From: Membranipora membranacea
Lineage: Eukaryota; Bryozoa; Gymnolaemata; Cheilostomatida; Membraniporidae
Assembly (NCBI GenBank): GCA_914767715.1
Contig: OU612068.1
Span: 15,128,001 to 15,192,000, forward strand
DNA length: 64,000 bases
Reading direction: 5' to 3'
Shown here piece after piece: positions 22,401-31,054 of the stretch; the stretch's first letter is position 1; each line of letters begins with the position of its first letter. A program made the translations under genes and the position numbers. The notes under the pieces were generated by a model. It was not told the origin of the DNA. It was given only the letters and a program-made list of their open reading frames with translations, and made no database searches.

Positions 22401-24021
22401 ACAAGATATAATTGTAAAATATGATGCGGAGCCCAGTGAACTGACAAACAATTTTGTTATGAGCAATAGAGCAAGTATATGATCTTATTTCGTCTGTCTT
22501 AAAAATGAATTCGCTGACCTCCCCAATCAAAGTGTGCATAACATGAATGATAGATCACAATGACTTCTACTTTGTCTGACCAGCCTTTCAACTTTGATAC
22601 AATCATTCCCACTAGAAAAAGTTAGGTTCTTGAAATTATAATATAAAATGCCAGACAACTAAAACACTTACATTCTAAAATAGAGAATTGACCGTCACTG
22701 AACTGTTCCTCTATTCACATTTCCTCATTACTCCACCTATATCAATTGTTATTTATTATGTTTTAGGAGAGGCTAGCACAGGTAAAGGCGCTCACTCCTC
22801 TCGGAATAAGACAGAATATCACAGATGACAAAACTAAACAAGCTAATCTTATCAAGCACCACCAAGGAGAACTTAAACAACGCCTGGACCGCCTTCACCA
22901 GGTATTGGGCTAAGGATTAATAACTAATTTTAGTTTTTATGTCGTCACATTGATCACCAGAGCTGTAGGAGTGTGCTATGAGGTATGATTCTGTGCAGTT
23001 CAATATGACCAACGACCTGACGTTGCAGCTAACAGTGCTACAGCCTTACATATTGGTTCTTTGCCAGTGGAAATGCAGCAATTTGTTGTGAAATGTGAAC
23101 ATCCTTTGTTCAACAGTAGTTTATCGCTCAGGGAATATAGCTATTGTATGATAATGATGATAAATTGATGAAAGGTCAGAACAGGATCAGTCAGCATGAA
23201 TTCCACATTGAATCGTAGTCAGTTTTTTGTGCCAACAATGAAATTAATATAAGTAATCCCGATTTCCTGCTGATCAGCAAGTCAAGATGATCCAGCAAAC
23301 CCATAACAGGACTCATATGCACTCATACAACCTAGAATGGCTTTATAATTTGACTTGGTCATCAAAAACTAGATGATCTAAGCTGCATGTTTTTGGGTAT
23401 GGTTATTTTGCTATTATTGATATTTGTAGAAAGTATGTGCAATGGCAGGGAACAGGCAAGTTAGCAATGTGAAGGTTTCGCCATTCAGTTTGTTGGGTTC
23501 AGAAGAATTCAAAAACGCCGATAAGCTGCTTAGTCTGGGTACAGAACTGTACAATCTTAAGCAGAACACATTGGCATTTTTAGCAGCGGCACCAAAAACT
23601 GGTGTTCAGACCAATATACAAAATTTCCCTAAACCTCTCTCTCAACAGGTAAGTTTATTCAGGGAGATTCTCCCTGGTTTATCATGCATAACAAACTCAC
23701 AAATTTATTTCCATTTTCAAAAGCAACTTGCTTGAGTTTTTTGCACTAAAAGATTAAATTCTTGATTTTTCTTCCTCTTTCTTTATACACTAGGTCTCAT
23801 TTGTCTGCTCTATTCAACAGGCCCTTTTGCGGTGCAAGATTACAACTTGGTCTACATCAAAGCCACATCGAAGGTTTAAAATTATAACCATCTTTATATT
23901 TCAGCTTAAAAAAGAGAATTACATCGGGAGAATCAAGGTGCCAACTCCTGAAAGATCTGAGATTTGGAGGCTGAGTGTTAATCGTGCTGAACTGGAATCA
24001 CTGCTTCATCTGATAGCCTAA
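471..24021 (+). CDS. DCTN1: Dynactin subunit 1 (p150Glued), complete gene, 26 exons
   Basis: Large subunit of dynactin, the dynein cofactor that binds microtubules and cargo. Coding exons: 471-579, 1369-1484, 1663-1836, 2419-2578, 3613-3722, 3942-4094, 5376-5555, 6459-6643, 8220-8379, 8779-8985, 9336-9548, 10876-11061, 11301-11462, 14012-14146, 14401-14532, 15038-15115, 15339-15498, 15718-15908, 16535-16663, 16720-16746, 16996-17138, 18153-18304, 18661-18782, 22767-22901, 23430-23648, 23905-24021 (TAA 24019-24021). All introns are GT-AG, all phases join, and the sum is 3855 nt or 1284 residues, close to the vertebrate length. Order of domains: CAP-Gly, Ser/Gly-rich basic linker, coiled coil 1, intercoil domain, coiled coil 2, C-terminal cargo region. 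The start was chosen because ATG 471 opens directly into the CAP-Gly fold. The acceptor of exon 19 (16535) is the least certain junction. The 27-nt exon 20 was found by phase and similarity. Confidence 0.97.
1663..3722 (+). other. DCTN1: DCTN1 exons 3-5: Ser/Gly/Lys-rich linker (residues 76-223)
   Basis: Low-complexity linker after CAP-Gly, rich in Ser, Gly, Thr, Pro and Lys (for example [18 protein letters not shown] and [18 protein letters not shown]). In known p150 proteins the basic region here adds a second microtubule contact and is alternatively spliced. Exon 5 is Ser/Ala/Pro-rich and ends at 3722. Intron 4 holds a foldback repeat about 130 bases upstream of exon 5. Whether any of these exons is skipped cannot be told from DNA. 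Confidence 0.9.
3162..3484. repeat. Foldback repeat in DCTN1 intron 4 (rearranged copy)
   Basis: The left part (3162-3345) matches 20680-20865 closely, beginning with AAACCACTGCT. From 3392 to 3484 the sequence is the reverse complement of about 3262-3350: GATGACAAATGTTGTTGTTG on the left is answered by its complement near 3405-3428. The arms are about 85-90 bp with a ~45 bp spacer. The right terminal inverted repeat seen in the 20.7-kb copy is missing here. Confidence 0.75.
4385..5320 (-). mobile_element. 5'-truncated LINE fragment (Rex1/CR1-like), split by a later insertion
   Basis: On the minus strand the C-terminal part of a reverse-transcriptase protein is readable: [12 protein letters not shown] (about 5283-5230), then, after the element at 4900-5230, [26 protein letters not shown] and [15 protein letters not shown] down to about 4540. 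The same blocks occur in the LINE at 49768-50919. The 3' tail lies near 4388-4412 as a CAAT-type repeat followed by AAATAAACC-like sequence. It lacks the catalytic domain and is dead. It ends about 55 bases before DCTN1 exon 7 and is antisense to the gene. Confidence 0.8.
4900..5230. mobile_element. TIR element with tRNA-like core, inserted in the LINE fragment
   Basis: The ends CACTATGGTTCCATGGGTCG (from 4900) and its near-exact complement ending at 5229 form ~25-bp terminal inverted repeats. Removing the element rejoins the LINE reading frame (QRMH followed by IVRTF), which fixes the boundaries and suggests a 2-bp AT target duplication. The interior, on the minus strand, has a tRNA-like module: a box B-like GATGTTCAAGTCC (5015-5028) and a box A-like TGGCTGACACGC near 5070-5082. 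No protein is encoded. Confidence 0.75.
6735..7111. mobile_element. MITE with TTAA-type target site in DCTN1 intron 8
   Basis: Inverted ends: AGGCCATGCTACATGGGCCG from about 6735 against the complement of CTGCGTAGCAGGCCCTT ending near 7111. The right flank is TTAA (7112-7115); the left flank CTAA is one change from it. About 377 bp, no open reading frame. TTAA targets with such ends are typical of piggyBac-type non-autonomous elements, so that family is an inference. Confidence 0.65.
7116..8219. other. DCTN1: DCTN1 intron 8, remainder
   Basis: About 1.1 kb of intron between the MITE and exon 9. I see no protein-like frame, RNA gene or tandem repeat in it. Confidence 0.5.
8479..8710 (+). mobile_element. 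tRNA-derived SINE in DCTN1 intron 9
   Basis: Starts with a tRNA-like head: box A-like GTGGTGCAATGGG (8500-8512) and box B-like TGTTGGATTCC (8544-8554). It is followed by the core TGTCAGGAAGAGCGTCCGAC (8571-8590). A very similar core (GTCAGGAAGAGCATCCGG) sits on the minus strand near 12994-13012, next to the RTE-type LINE. No coding function. Confidence 0.65.
9637..9715. repeat. 22-bp minisatellite, about 3.5 units
   Basis: Tandem copies of AGGGAGTCAATCTTATTATG with small variations, just after exon 11 of DCTN1. Confidence 0.9.
10500..10542. repeat. 18-bp palindromic hairpin in intron 11
   Basis: TCACTGATTTATAATACA is followed, after a 7-nt loop, by its exact reverse complement. AT-rich; could form a cruciform or mark a small MITE end. 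Confidence 0.8.
10630..10710. repeat. 25-bp minisatellite, about 3 units
   Basis: Three near-identical units containing AACACATGATCAGTGTTAGC in DCTN1 intron 11. Each unit also contains a short palindrome (ACACTGATCATGTGT on the other strand). Confidence 0.9.
11634..11682. repeat. 11-bp minisatellite (TGCTCACCTA units)
   Basis: About four tandem copies of CTATGCTCACC at the 3' edge of the antisense RTE-type LINE in intron 13. Confidence 0.85.
11670..12985 (-). mobile_element. RTE-type LINE, 5'-truncated and frameshifted
   Basis: Minus-strand reverse-transcriptase domain in at least four frame pieces: 12978-12775 ([31 protein letters not shown]), 12854-12453 ([31 protein letters not shown]), 12529-11969 (the catalytic [18 protein letters not shown]) and 11956-11672 ([26 protein letters not shown]). 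The WFGH...GRPK end is typical of the RTE clade. The endonuclease part is missing and frameshifts break the rest, so it is inactive. It lies in DCTN1 intron 13, antisense to the gene. SINE-like core sequence borders its 5' end near 12994-13012. Confidence 0.88.
13786..13845. repeat. 12-bp minisatellite (CACTATCTGCCT)
   Basis: Five tandem units of CACTATCTGCCT in DCTN1 intron 13; the last unit varies. Confidence 0.95.
13925..14009. repeat. 8-bp minisatellite abutting the exon 14 acceptor
   Basis: About ten units of GATTTGTT end two bases before the AG at 14010-14011 that starts DCTN1 exon 14. The T-rich strand of the repeat therefore supplies the pyrimidine-rich region, and probably the branch point, of that acceptor. 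Confidence 0.95.
14595..14716. repeat. 10-bp minisatellite (CCAGCCCTAC), about 12 units
   Basis: A nearly perfect array of CCAGCCCTAC in DCTN1 intron 15, shortly after exon 15. Codes for a repeating [10 protein letters not shown] in one frame, but that is a by-product of the array. Confidence 0.97.
14734..14762 (-). repeat. TTGA microsatellite, possible LINE 3' tail
   Basis: About seven TTGA units. On the minus strand this is a TCAA-type tail like the ones ending the LINE fragments at 4.39 and 24.07 kb, so it may mark a very short LINE remnant. Only the tail is visible. Confidence 0.6.
17241..17910. mobile_element. TTAA-type MITE in DCTN1 intron 21
   Basis: Left end GCTGAAGCTACACGAGGCGA follows TTAA (17237-17240); the right end GTGTATAGCCACAGC is followed by TTAG, one change from TTAA. 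The inverted ends differ by a few bases. About 670 bp without a protein-like frame. Similar in style to the element at 6735-7111. Confidence 0.6.
17912..18098. repeat. 32-bp G-rich minisatellite, about 5-6 units
   Basis: Tandem units containing GGGTAGGGATGACAGCATG and TAGAGTGTTAGAGG. One unit has an 8-bp insert. The array ends about 55 bases before DCTN1 exon 22. The GGG runs on the sense strand could affect folding of the pre-mRNA. Confidence 0.95.
18790..19260 (-). mobile_element. Decayed LINE 3' fragment (RTE-like)
   Basis: The minus strand retains [18 protein letters not shown], the WFGH signature of RTE-type proteins, among stops and frameshifts. The surrounding sequence gives weak, broken matches to the same region of the element at 11.7-13.0 kb. 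Heavily decayed. Confidence 0.55.
19840..19975 (-). mobile_element. Decayed LINE RT fragment
   Basis: On the minus strand [20 protein letters not shown] and [10 protein letters not shown] align with [28 protein letters not shown] of the LINE at 11.7-13.0 kb. Only this ~130-bp piece of the RT palm is readable. Confidence 0.65.
20037..20541. repeat. 505-bp foldback element
   Basis: Left arm 20037-20205 and right arm 20374-20541 are inverted copies of each other, about 85-90% alike, with matching GTTGTCCTCTCTCCAGTTTG and GAGGGTTATCTTGAAAACCG. The spacer is about 168 bp. No coding frame. It lies in DCTN1 intron 23 between LINE fragments. Confidence 0.85.
20680..20935. mobile_element. TIR element, second copy of the 3.2-kb repeat
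   Basis: Ends AAACCACTGCTG (20683) and CAGCAGTGGTTT (ending near 20930) are inverted repeats, so this copy looks complete at about 250 bp. It shares CATCTAGCC, GAGCTCTCAAAATGTAGGGA and GATGACAAATGTTGTTGTTG with 3162-3345. Its interior CAGGTGCCTTTAAAATCTAG is the reverse complement of the corresponding part in the 3.2-kb copy. Confidence 0.75.
20990..21735 (-). mobile_element. Decayed LINE fragment, RT C-terminal part
   Basis: Minus-strand pieces read [18 protein letters not shown], then VGHVHRI followed by [16 protein letters not shown], a degenerate version of the RWxGHVxRM...LLYGEL...GRPK end of non-LTR proteins. Many stops. It is a different subfamily from the one at 11.7-13.0 kb. Part of the mobile-element cluster filling DCTN1 intron 23. 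Confidence 0.6.
21817..22271. repeat. 455-bp near-continuous palindrome
   Basis: The sequence is an inverted repeat about a centre near 22044: AAACCTAGACAGGACAC at the left end is answered by GTGTCCTGTCTAGGTTT at the right, and GGGCGACGTAACGTCATTGG by its complement near 22195-22220. Arms of ~200 bp with almost no spacer and about 80-90% identity. No coding role; shared ORFs on both strands are just the two arms. Confidence 0.88.
22272..22766. other. DCTN1: DCTN1 intron 23, last part
   Basis: About 500 bases before exon 24. I see nothing beyond ordinary AT-rich intron. Confidence 0.5.
22767..24021 (+). other. DCTN1: DCTN1 exons 24-26: C-terminal region and stop (residues 1129-1284)
   Basis: Less conserved C-terminal cargo-binding part. 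Exon 25 encodes a helical stretch with [17 protein letters not shown], and exon 26 the final block with [11 protein letters not shown] and [11 protein letters not shown] before TAA at 24019-24021, resembling the vertebrate MGKVTFS ... LHQLHSRLIS end. No AATAAA lies close after the stop, so the poly(A) site is not placed. Confidence 0.9.
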
Positions 24022-24692
24022 AAAAGTTTCAGTATTGTTGTTATTCAGTGACTTAGTTAGTAATTACCTTAATTGATTGATTGATTGATTTGTATTTCTA
24101 TATGTACATTATCATGATGATGCATGTGAAAGCTAAATAGAAATTATGTTGTTAGTTGTAACTCAAAAGAGACAAAAAAACTGAGACTGCTGACACTTGT
24201 TAGCTAAGCCTGAACATATAAGCAGGAGATTCTAAGATTTGGGTCAAAATTTATTGATTTACTGTTTTAAGCTTATTGGGCTTGTACAGCACTAGGCTAT
24301 GAAACCTTATGGATGAGAAATGGGGGTGATTTCTAACAATACACATAAATTTTACCAAGAAGTAGCTATGAATTTTTTCAGTGTAAAAGTATTGCATAAC
24401 TACTGCAGTACTAGCTGCCAGACTATATACTGCTTTGGTCCTTCTGTAGTCTTTAATGGTATCAGTTACAGTTATATAGAAAGACATGCTGCCAGCATAT
24501 TTAACATGGCTAAATCCAGGAACATCTAAATTGTTACAGTAGTTATGCCAGAGAACATGCTTCAGTTTTGTACCCCGCGTTGTTCCCACATAGTCTGATG
24601 ACTCCGTAGGGTTAAGCTTCACATACTGAGATCAACTGCACACCAAGTCAGCCACAAGACTAGTAATATTCTCGTCAAAAACGTATCTGCTT
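24022..24692. other. Region downstream of DCTN1
   Basis: Contains a TTGA microsatellite at 24071-24089 followed by T-rich sequence, resembling the minus-strand 3' tail of a LINE (compare 4388-4412). A 123-codon open frame at 24251-24622 on the minus strand has no recognisable domain and I do not call it a gene. The 3' UTR of DCTN1 must lie at the start of this stretch. Confidence 0.45.
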
Positions 24693-24694
24693 AA

Positions 24695-25012
24695 AGGGCA
24701 ACCAGGGTTTCAAACAACAATCTATTTCGGATGATTTTTCAGCCAGAATTCTTGTGAAACAATTCATCCATCAGGTACCCAAACTCAGCTAACATAGAAT
24801 ACCACATAGCAGTTGCCTGTTCCTGTGATTATTTAGCCTGTGCTCTATCATCATTACAGCAATGTCTTGGAACCTCCCCTAAACTGAAGTGTTTCCCAGC
24901 TTAGAATCAGCAACTACTAGAGTTTTGCACCGCGTCATGCACAAAGCTGATGCTGCCTAGCACATTATTTACTACTCATCAATGCATTGCTGCAAAACCT
25001 TGGTTGCCCTTT
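24695..25012. mobile_element. 318-bp MITE flanked by TTAA
   Basis: TTAA occurs at both sides (24691-24694 and 25013-25016). The ends are AGGGCAACCAGGGTTT and the complement of AAACCTTGGTTGCCCT. No coding frame. The TTAA duplication and the G/C-rich end suggest a piggyBac-type non-autonomous element (inference). Confidence 0.75.
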
Positions 25013-25439
25013 TTAACTTGTCTACTAGAAGGAAAGGCTGTAGTCTATACAACGCTTTGTAGACTTCACCATGTTTGCTTTTCATCTTGATTATTCTTGC
25101 ACCCTCTTGAGATTTTACAAGATGGAAGAGTGTAGGTGATGGGACAATAATCGTTGTACTGTGTCAGCAAGGAAATCATTGGTTTGTCTTGATCTTTCGT
25201 TTTTGTAGCAATTCGTTTGTTTGGCAAATATGTTCGGTGACTACTGTGCGACATTTTTAACCTGTTAACCTGGCAAGTACCCTACATGCAAAACCATACA
25301 TGCGTTGTTGATCGGTGCGTTGGAAACAAATGCGTGAAGCACCACCATATTTTTCCTAAAACAATCTCCAGCAATGGACGGTTAACCCTGTACTCGAGTT
25401 GCCCCCTCTCCCTCCTGGTGCACTATAACCTTTTACCGC

Positions 25440-26335
25440 CTCATTCACACACCAGAATATCATACTCCTGGGACAATTAGGAGTGGAGTTATCCCCCTTT
25501 GATAATCCAAAAATGTATCAAAGGGGGGCCCTTGTCTACTTTCACGGCAACGTGGATTCTCAATTTTCTTCCAAATCGTGTTCATTGTGTAGAGAATTTC
25601 ATGCACATCACAAAATCCAAATCCGTTTGGCTTTGCTGCTCTTCGTTTTGAGACAGCGATTGTTTTACACACTGTCACTTTTGTATTACATGTCATATAC
25701 CAGCGTCATAAAAATAAAATTTCTGGCGGATTGTATTGAAAATCTTAACACTTAGAGATCTCTTTGGCTTCATTCAAACGCAAGAATATCAAACTCCTGG
25801 GACAATCAGGAGCGGAGTTATGCCTCTTTGAAAATCCAAAAGTGTATCGAAGGGCGTACTGTTTTCTGCTTTTACTGCCATGTTGATTTTCAAGATTCTC
25901 CCAAACCATTTTCCTTGCATAGAGAATTTCATGCACATCACAAAACTGAAATCCGTTCGCCTCTGCGGCTTTTCGTTTTAAGTCAGCGATTGGTTTACAC
26001 ACTTTAACTTTTGTATTAAAAAAACATGCCATACGCCAGTGTCGGAAGATTACATTGCTCCCGGATTTTGTTGGAAATAGGACCACTTATAGATCTCTGT
26101 GGCCTCTATCAAACGCCAGAATGTCAAACTCCTGGGACAATTAGGTGTGAAGTTATGCCTCCTTGACAATCCAAAAATGTATCAAAGAGGGTACCCTTGT
26201 CTTCATTCACGGCACCGTCGAATCTCGATTTTCTTCCAAATCATTTTCATTGTGTAGAGACTTTCATGCACATCTCAAATCGAAATCCGTTTTGCTCTGT
26301 CAATTTGTGTTCCTCATTCTCAGTGCACACAGTGA
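25440..26335 (+). repeat. Satellite A, ~331-bp tandem repeat, 2.7 units
   Basis: Three tandem copies begin at CTCCTGGGACAATTAGGAG near 25466, 25796 and 26130. Each carries AATCCAAAAATGTATCAAAG and GAATTTCATGCACATC. Parts, such as CTCTGCGGCTTTTCGTTTTA and AAAAAACATGCCATACG, recur in the block at 33.0-34.6 kb. Units differ by 15-20%. No long shared reading frame. Confidence 0.85.
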
Positions 26336-26416
26336 ATTCAACGCAGCTATAATTGTTTACTTTCCAGTTATAGCAATAGCCATATATATATATACCTAGC
26401 TCTTCATAGGCCCTGC

Positions 26417-26508
26417 CCCCCCCCCCCCCCATCGTTTTTACTTTCATAGTTCATACAAAAGCTCATAATAAAAAGGAAAGGTATATATTATATACTTTTC
26501 CTTTTTAT
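26417..26508. repeat. Poly-C tract and a perfect 20-bp hairpin
   Basis: A run of about 14 C at 26417-26430, then an inverted repeat: AAAAAGGAAAGGTATATA against TATATACTTTTCCTTTTT (26468-26507). Simple-sequence features only. Confidence 0.85.
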
Positions 26509-26509
26509 T

Positions 26510-27584
26510 GAGGAGTGGTTCAACACTATTTGTATTTAGGTCAATATAAATATCCTCATTGCCATTGGTTTATTCAATCAGGTGATCTCTATATAGTAAT
26601 AATTCCTATATTATACTGTATCAGATATTGACCTCATTTATTCTTTCATCTCTGTACAGACTCTTTCGTTCCTCCTGGTTAAAATATAGTTATAACAATT
26701 GTCAGAGCTCCTATGTTATTTGCTTGTAGATATTTGTGGCATGTACTGCTTATTGCAAAAATGGTCCTAGTCATAGCATTGTTGATATCTGCTCTCCTAT
26801 TTTAATAGCTCTGATGCACTCAGTTTTATCCTTTCTGCTTATAACTTTAGATTTTTTCGAAGTAGAATATTTGATTTCTTCTGATAACAAGGAGTTTCTC
26901 CTTGCTGATAATATTATATAGATAATTGAAGGAAGTGAGGGCCTGTGGGCATACATGACTACAATATGGAAAGTTTTCAACAGCAATGACAAAGTCCGCC
27001 ATGTGCAGTGCTGTCATTCAACTTGGAAAAAATGGGATGAAATTTTTCAAGTTAGATACTGGGTAATATTATTTCAGTTGGTATATATATCACGCTGTCC
27101 ATAAGTCAATTATAATAATAATTTCGTTGTCCCACATGCTCAAGATTATATCAAGGAAATAAGGTAACCATGATTGAAAAAATATGAGGTTTTATCTCTA
27201 AAGCAAACCTCCCTGCGCTCGTTTGGCTTAGAGCACAAGCATGAGAGTGATTTGGTGGCGATTGTTGCAGTAAAGCAATGAGGAGTTAGTAGCCTCTCTG
27301 TTTTGGCAACACCGATTATGTCACATTGCCGAAAAATGACAAAATGCACTTGGGGCTAGGAGTGAAGTATTGAGATGCTCATCAACACACAGGCGTCATG
27401 AGTCCGGCCATGAGGAGCTAGTACTGGAGAAGGCCTCGAAACAGCGCTTGACTCAAAGTCCTTTGTGCAGTGCAGTTGTATGCGCTCTGCTTTATTTGTA
27501 TTTCCCATAATTCTTGGCTTGCAGCTACAGAATACAACAGAATACAACTCCAGTTTTCATTCGGAGTGATTTTTTCCTTCAAAT
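26510..27584. other. Intergenic stretch, nothing identified
   Basis: About 1.1 kb of AT-rich sequence with only short random open frames. No repeat, RNA gene or domain recognised. Confidence 0.5.
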
Positions 27585-27936
27585 GGCATTGGGAGACAGC
27601 AGGCACACCTTGTGGGACGTCACAGCGCGTCATTCTTATTATGATAAACTTATAGATAGGATGATGATCAAAATGTTCAGGGATGTAGAGGAGGTCCAAA
27701 TGGCCCAGCAGGCGATGCTGCTCACACTTAGCTATATTGTCTACAGTTTGAAAGAGCTGGACCTAGTGGTGCGATGGTAGCGGTGTTGCCTGCTGGTATA
27801 AAAAACCCGGGTTTAAATCCCATCTAGGTCTGAATTTTGATCATCATCTTATCTCTGGAATTATTAGTATAATTACCCATAATAAGTATGACACGCTGTG
27901 ACGTCCCGCAAGGTGTGCCCGCTGATTCTTAATGCC
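27585..27936. mobile_element. TIR element with tRNA-like core
   Basis: Left arm 27585-27647 (GGCATTGGGAGACAGCAGGC, ACGTCACAGCGCGTCATTC) and right arm 27876-27936 are ~62-bp inverted repeats with about 85% identity. Between them lies a tRNA-like segment (see 27760-27830). 352 bp, no protein. Same design as the element at 4900-5230 but unrelated ends. Confidence 0.75.
27760..27830 (+). other. tRNA-like sequence inside the TIR element
   Basis: 71 nt whose first seven (GACCTAG) and last seven (CTAGGTC) bases pair perfectly like an acceptor stem. Box A-like TGGTGCGATGGTAGC and box B-like GGGTTTAAATCCC are at the expected places. The T stem is only three pairs and no sound anticodon arm can be drawn, so it is a tRNA relic or Pol III promoter rather than a working tRNA. 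Confidence 0.6.
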
Positions 27937-28029
27937 GATTGACTGCCGTCACCTAGAACGTTTGAGAGACCATAACTTCCTTAATATTTGGATTCTACAC
28001 CTGGAAATCGCTCACATGTTAGAATTAAA

Positions 28030-29640
28030 TATGGAGAATAAGATGTGATAAAAATAGCAGCCTCAAAGCAAAGAGTTAAAGACTTTAACTCCTTGCTCAA
28101 AGTAAGCTATAAACGATCATGGCAGCAGCTGAAAAAGCTTCTTAAAATCAATAAACAACCAGCGAAAGAGTGTAACGTTGATCCCGACATTCTCAATGAT
28201 TTTTATCTACGCTTTGAGAAGGTACTGCCACCTCCAGTATTACCACCAGCGGAAAGTGACGGGTGTCCTGAGACACGCGTAGATGAGGTCCTCAAATGTC
28301 TACGTCAAACAGACCCAAAGAAAAGTCCGGGGCCAGATGGTATTCCTGGCAGGGTGCTGAAGATGGCGGCATATTCTCTGAGTCAACCTCTCTCTGATCT
28401 ATTCAACAGCTGCATCAAGCTGGGTGAGTTTCCATTAATATGGAAAACCACTATAATAAAACCAATTCCTAAATCAAACACTGCCAACGTAGCCAAGGAT
28501 TATCGACCAGTGGCCCTTACGTCTATCGTGGCTAAAACATTTGAGGGGGTCACCAAACCTTGATATCTGGCTTTATGACTGACGAGTCCCAGCTCGCCTA
28601 CAGAGAGCGTTGGTCTACAGAGTATGTACTAGCGATGTTAATTGATATAGTTACTAAACATCTTGACTGCAACTCCAAAAACTATGTACGCTGCTTGTTT
28701 GTTGATTTTACGAGTGCTTTTAACACCATTAGCCCCAAACTTGTAAATTCCCCCCTACACGGCAACATCATCAACCTTATATACAACTTCCTGACAGTTA
28801 GGAGAAAAAAAGTGGAAGTTAAAGGTCAATTCTCTGCTGTCAAAACAACATCCACTGACAGTCCACAGGGGTGCGTCTGGACTGGAGCCCACTGCTATTC
28901 TCCATATATGTCCAGAATATGCCTTTACCACCATATGGTAACTACCACCTGATCAAATATGCAGATGACACTATCCTATTAGAGCTCTGCACACCTAAGA
29001 CACCATCAACACTGGACTCAGCTGCGGAATTCCTCACTGACTGGTTTTGTGCCAATGACCTCATACTAAATGTCACAAAAACAAAGGAAATGATTTTTAG
29101 TAACAATCGTGATAATCCAATCTGTGATAACATCATCATTAAGGGTACTGAGGTTCAACGAGTCGATCAATTTGTATACCTTGGCACTTCTATTGACTCA
29201 AAGCTCACTTTTAAAGATCATACCCAGACTGTCGTTAGGAAAGCTAGAAATCGGCTTTTTATTATGAAACATCTATCATTCCTCAAAATGCCTAAACCAA
29301 TCAGATTGAGATGCTATGTCACGTTCATCGAGTGCGTTTTTATTTACCATCTGTGCACTGTTTTTGATCATATGTCCAATTCATGTGAAAAATCTATTGA
29401 CAATGTGATCTCCACAGCAGGTTATCTAGCAGGATTCAGATTCTCCAACATATCTGATATCTATGAACGTTGTTTTCACAATAAGTGCCTTAGAATGTAC
29501 GCCACTGAGAATGACCCTCTTTTTGAGCTAGATAAGCTACCTTCAGGGCGCTACCGTGCCTTGAAGTGTAGAGTTGATATTCGTAAGAACTGTTTTAGAG
29601 CACAATGCATCAAATTTTTAAATAATACATTTTTCTGAGT
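28030..29640 (+). mobile_element. LINE with RT domain (Rex1/CR1-like), two frameshifts
   Basis: Reverse transcriptase in three frame pieces: 28045-28563 (KSPGPDGIPGRVLK, DYRPVALTSIVAKTFE), 28560-28865 (ESQLAYRERWSTEYVLAML, CLFVDFTSAFNTISP, STDSPQGC) and 28871-29638 (LLFSIYVQNM, the catalytic KYADDTILL near 28957, VYLGTSIDSKLTFKDH, KLPSGRYRALKC). Breaks near 28550 and 28870. No endonuclease domain upstream, so it is 5' truncated. The stop at 29636-29638 looks native. Related to, but not the same subfamily as, the LINE at 49.8-50.9 kb. Confidence 0.9.
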
Positions 29641-30870
29641 ATCATTTTATAACCGTACCACACTGCAACATTTTTATATTATACAGTATTTTAATATTTT
29701 TATTATGAGCTCAACAGACGCTTTTATTTCTCAACCACTTGGCAGAGACAGAATAAATTATCCATCCAATAAGTCTTTAAACAAGCAGCACCATTATTTG
29801 TACATCAGCGAAGCTTTCTCTATTTTAGCCCACAATGACATCTCGACCAATGAAGACAGTCATACTATGGTGAAGAGGATCGTGCTGAACTTTCTTTGGT
29901 TTCTTATTGCCCAGATCAAAATATGTATCATCTGTAAGGATACCATTGAACTCTATGAAATAAACAAGCCTTTGATTAGTGTTTTTGTTGGTCATACAGT
30001 AGGAATATTCAAATTATATCATTAATTATCTTTTAATTTTAACAATAGAGCACTCAACACAACAATTGATTTTATCATAACATTGATACAATACAATATT
30101 TGTGTATCGTTTTTTCATCTGGTAGATCCTTATATGGGTTAAGAATTCTATTCCGGTAGATTTTATTTTCAAAGTTTCATCATGGTCACAGTCGTTATAT
30201 ATGTAATGGCCCTTCGTAAATTGGAGAATAACACATGAAATGCATGATAGCAGATTTTGCATTGCATAGTGCTGAAATTAATTTTGTTATTTCTCATCAG
30301 CACTGTGTAGTCAGATATGATTTAGAAACAGGGCCGACTCAGGCTAGCAAGGGTGGGCTGGTGGTATCAAATATGGTTTGAGTAACTGAGTTATTTTTGC
30401 ACCCACCAGTTTTATTTTCCAAACATACTTTTGTACCGTGGCCCATTTTGTGTCTGACCGTGTATATGCTTGAATGGGGAAATGTCCAACATAGTGGGTA
30501 CAGGCCTGTTCATGTTGAGTTTTTAATCGATAAAGCGGGCGATAGAGGCCTTCTAAAAAAAGGCCGTGTCCAGAGTTATTGTATTTGGAGCACTCTGGCA
30601 CCACATCAAGAAAATCATTCTAACAATTATTTGTGTCTAACCTTGACTGACCTAATACCTAATCAATCGAACCTGATTATTGCTAGCAAGTGTAATCTAA
30701 CAGTCACTACCATGATATTCTCACAAGTCTGAATTAAGATTCCCTGCCCATCATTATGGTGACCTTGTTGTCGTCGATGTTGAGCATGGCCGCCACATGA
30801 ATACCCAATAACAGTTCTGCCATTCGTTATTCGATTCTCATTCTTCCTGGGTCTTTTGAGTGGTCTGAAA
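29641..30870. other. Intergenic stretch, nothing identified
   Basis: Short open frames only, none with a recognisable motif. The first ~60 bases may be the LINE's 3' UTR. Confidence 0.45.
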
Positions 30871-30874
30871 GGGA

Positions 30875-31045
30875 GTCAGCAGTGGTCTGAAGGTTAAGGG
30901 TACGGGCTTTGGATCTTGGAGGTCTAGGTTCAATTCCGGCGCCATATCATAGTTATATCTGATTTGGTACTGGCACACCATTCATCCTAGCCATGTCCTT
31001 GTGGAACGGGACTAAAATACCGGAGGTCCACTGTGTGTTTGCACA
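30875..31045 (+). mobile_element. tRNA-derived SINE
   Basis: tRNA-like head with box A-like TGGTCTGAAGGTTAAGGG (30883-30900) and a strong box B, GGTTCAATTCC (30928-30938). A ~100-bp body follows with GTCCTTGTGGAACGGGACTA and ACCGGAGGTCCACTG. It is a different family from the SINE at 8.5 kb. Directly followed by a MITE. Confidence 0.65.
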
Positions 31046-31054
31046 CCCCACACG

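Noticed and set aside
24251..24622. 123-codon minus-strand open frame
   Set aside because: No recognisable motif, no splice or start context, lies in repeat-rich sequence after DCTN1.
27760..27830. Functional tRNA gene
   Set aside because: Acceptor ends pair, but the T stem is weak and no proper anticodon arm can be formed; it lies inside a TIR element.
28030..29640. Endogenous retrovirus
   Set aside because: The RT is of non-LTR type; there are no LTRs, gag, protease or integrase.
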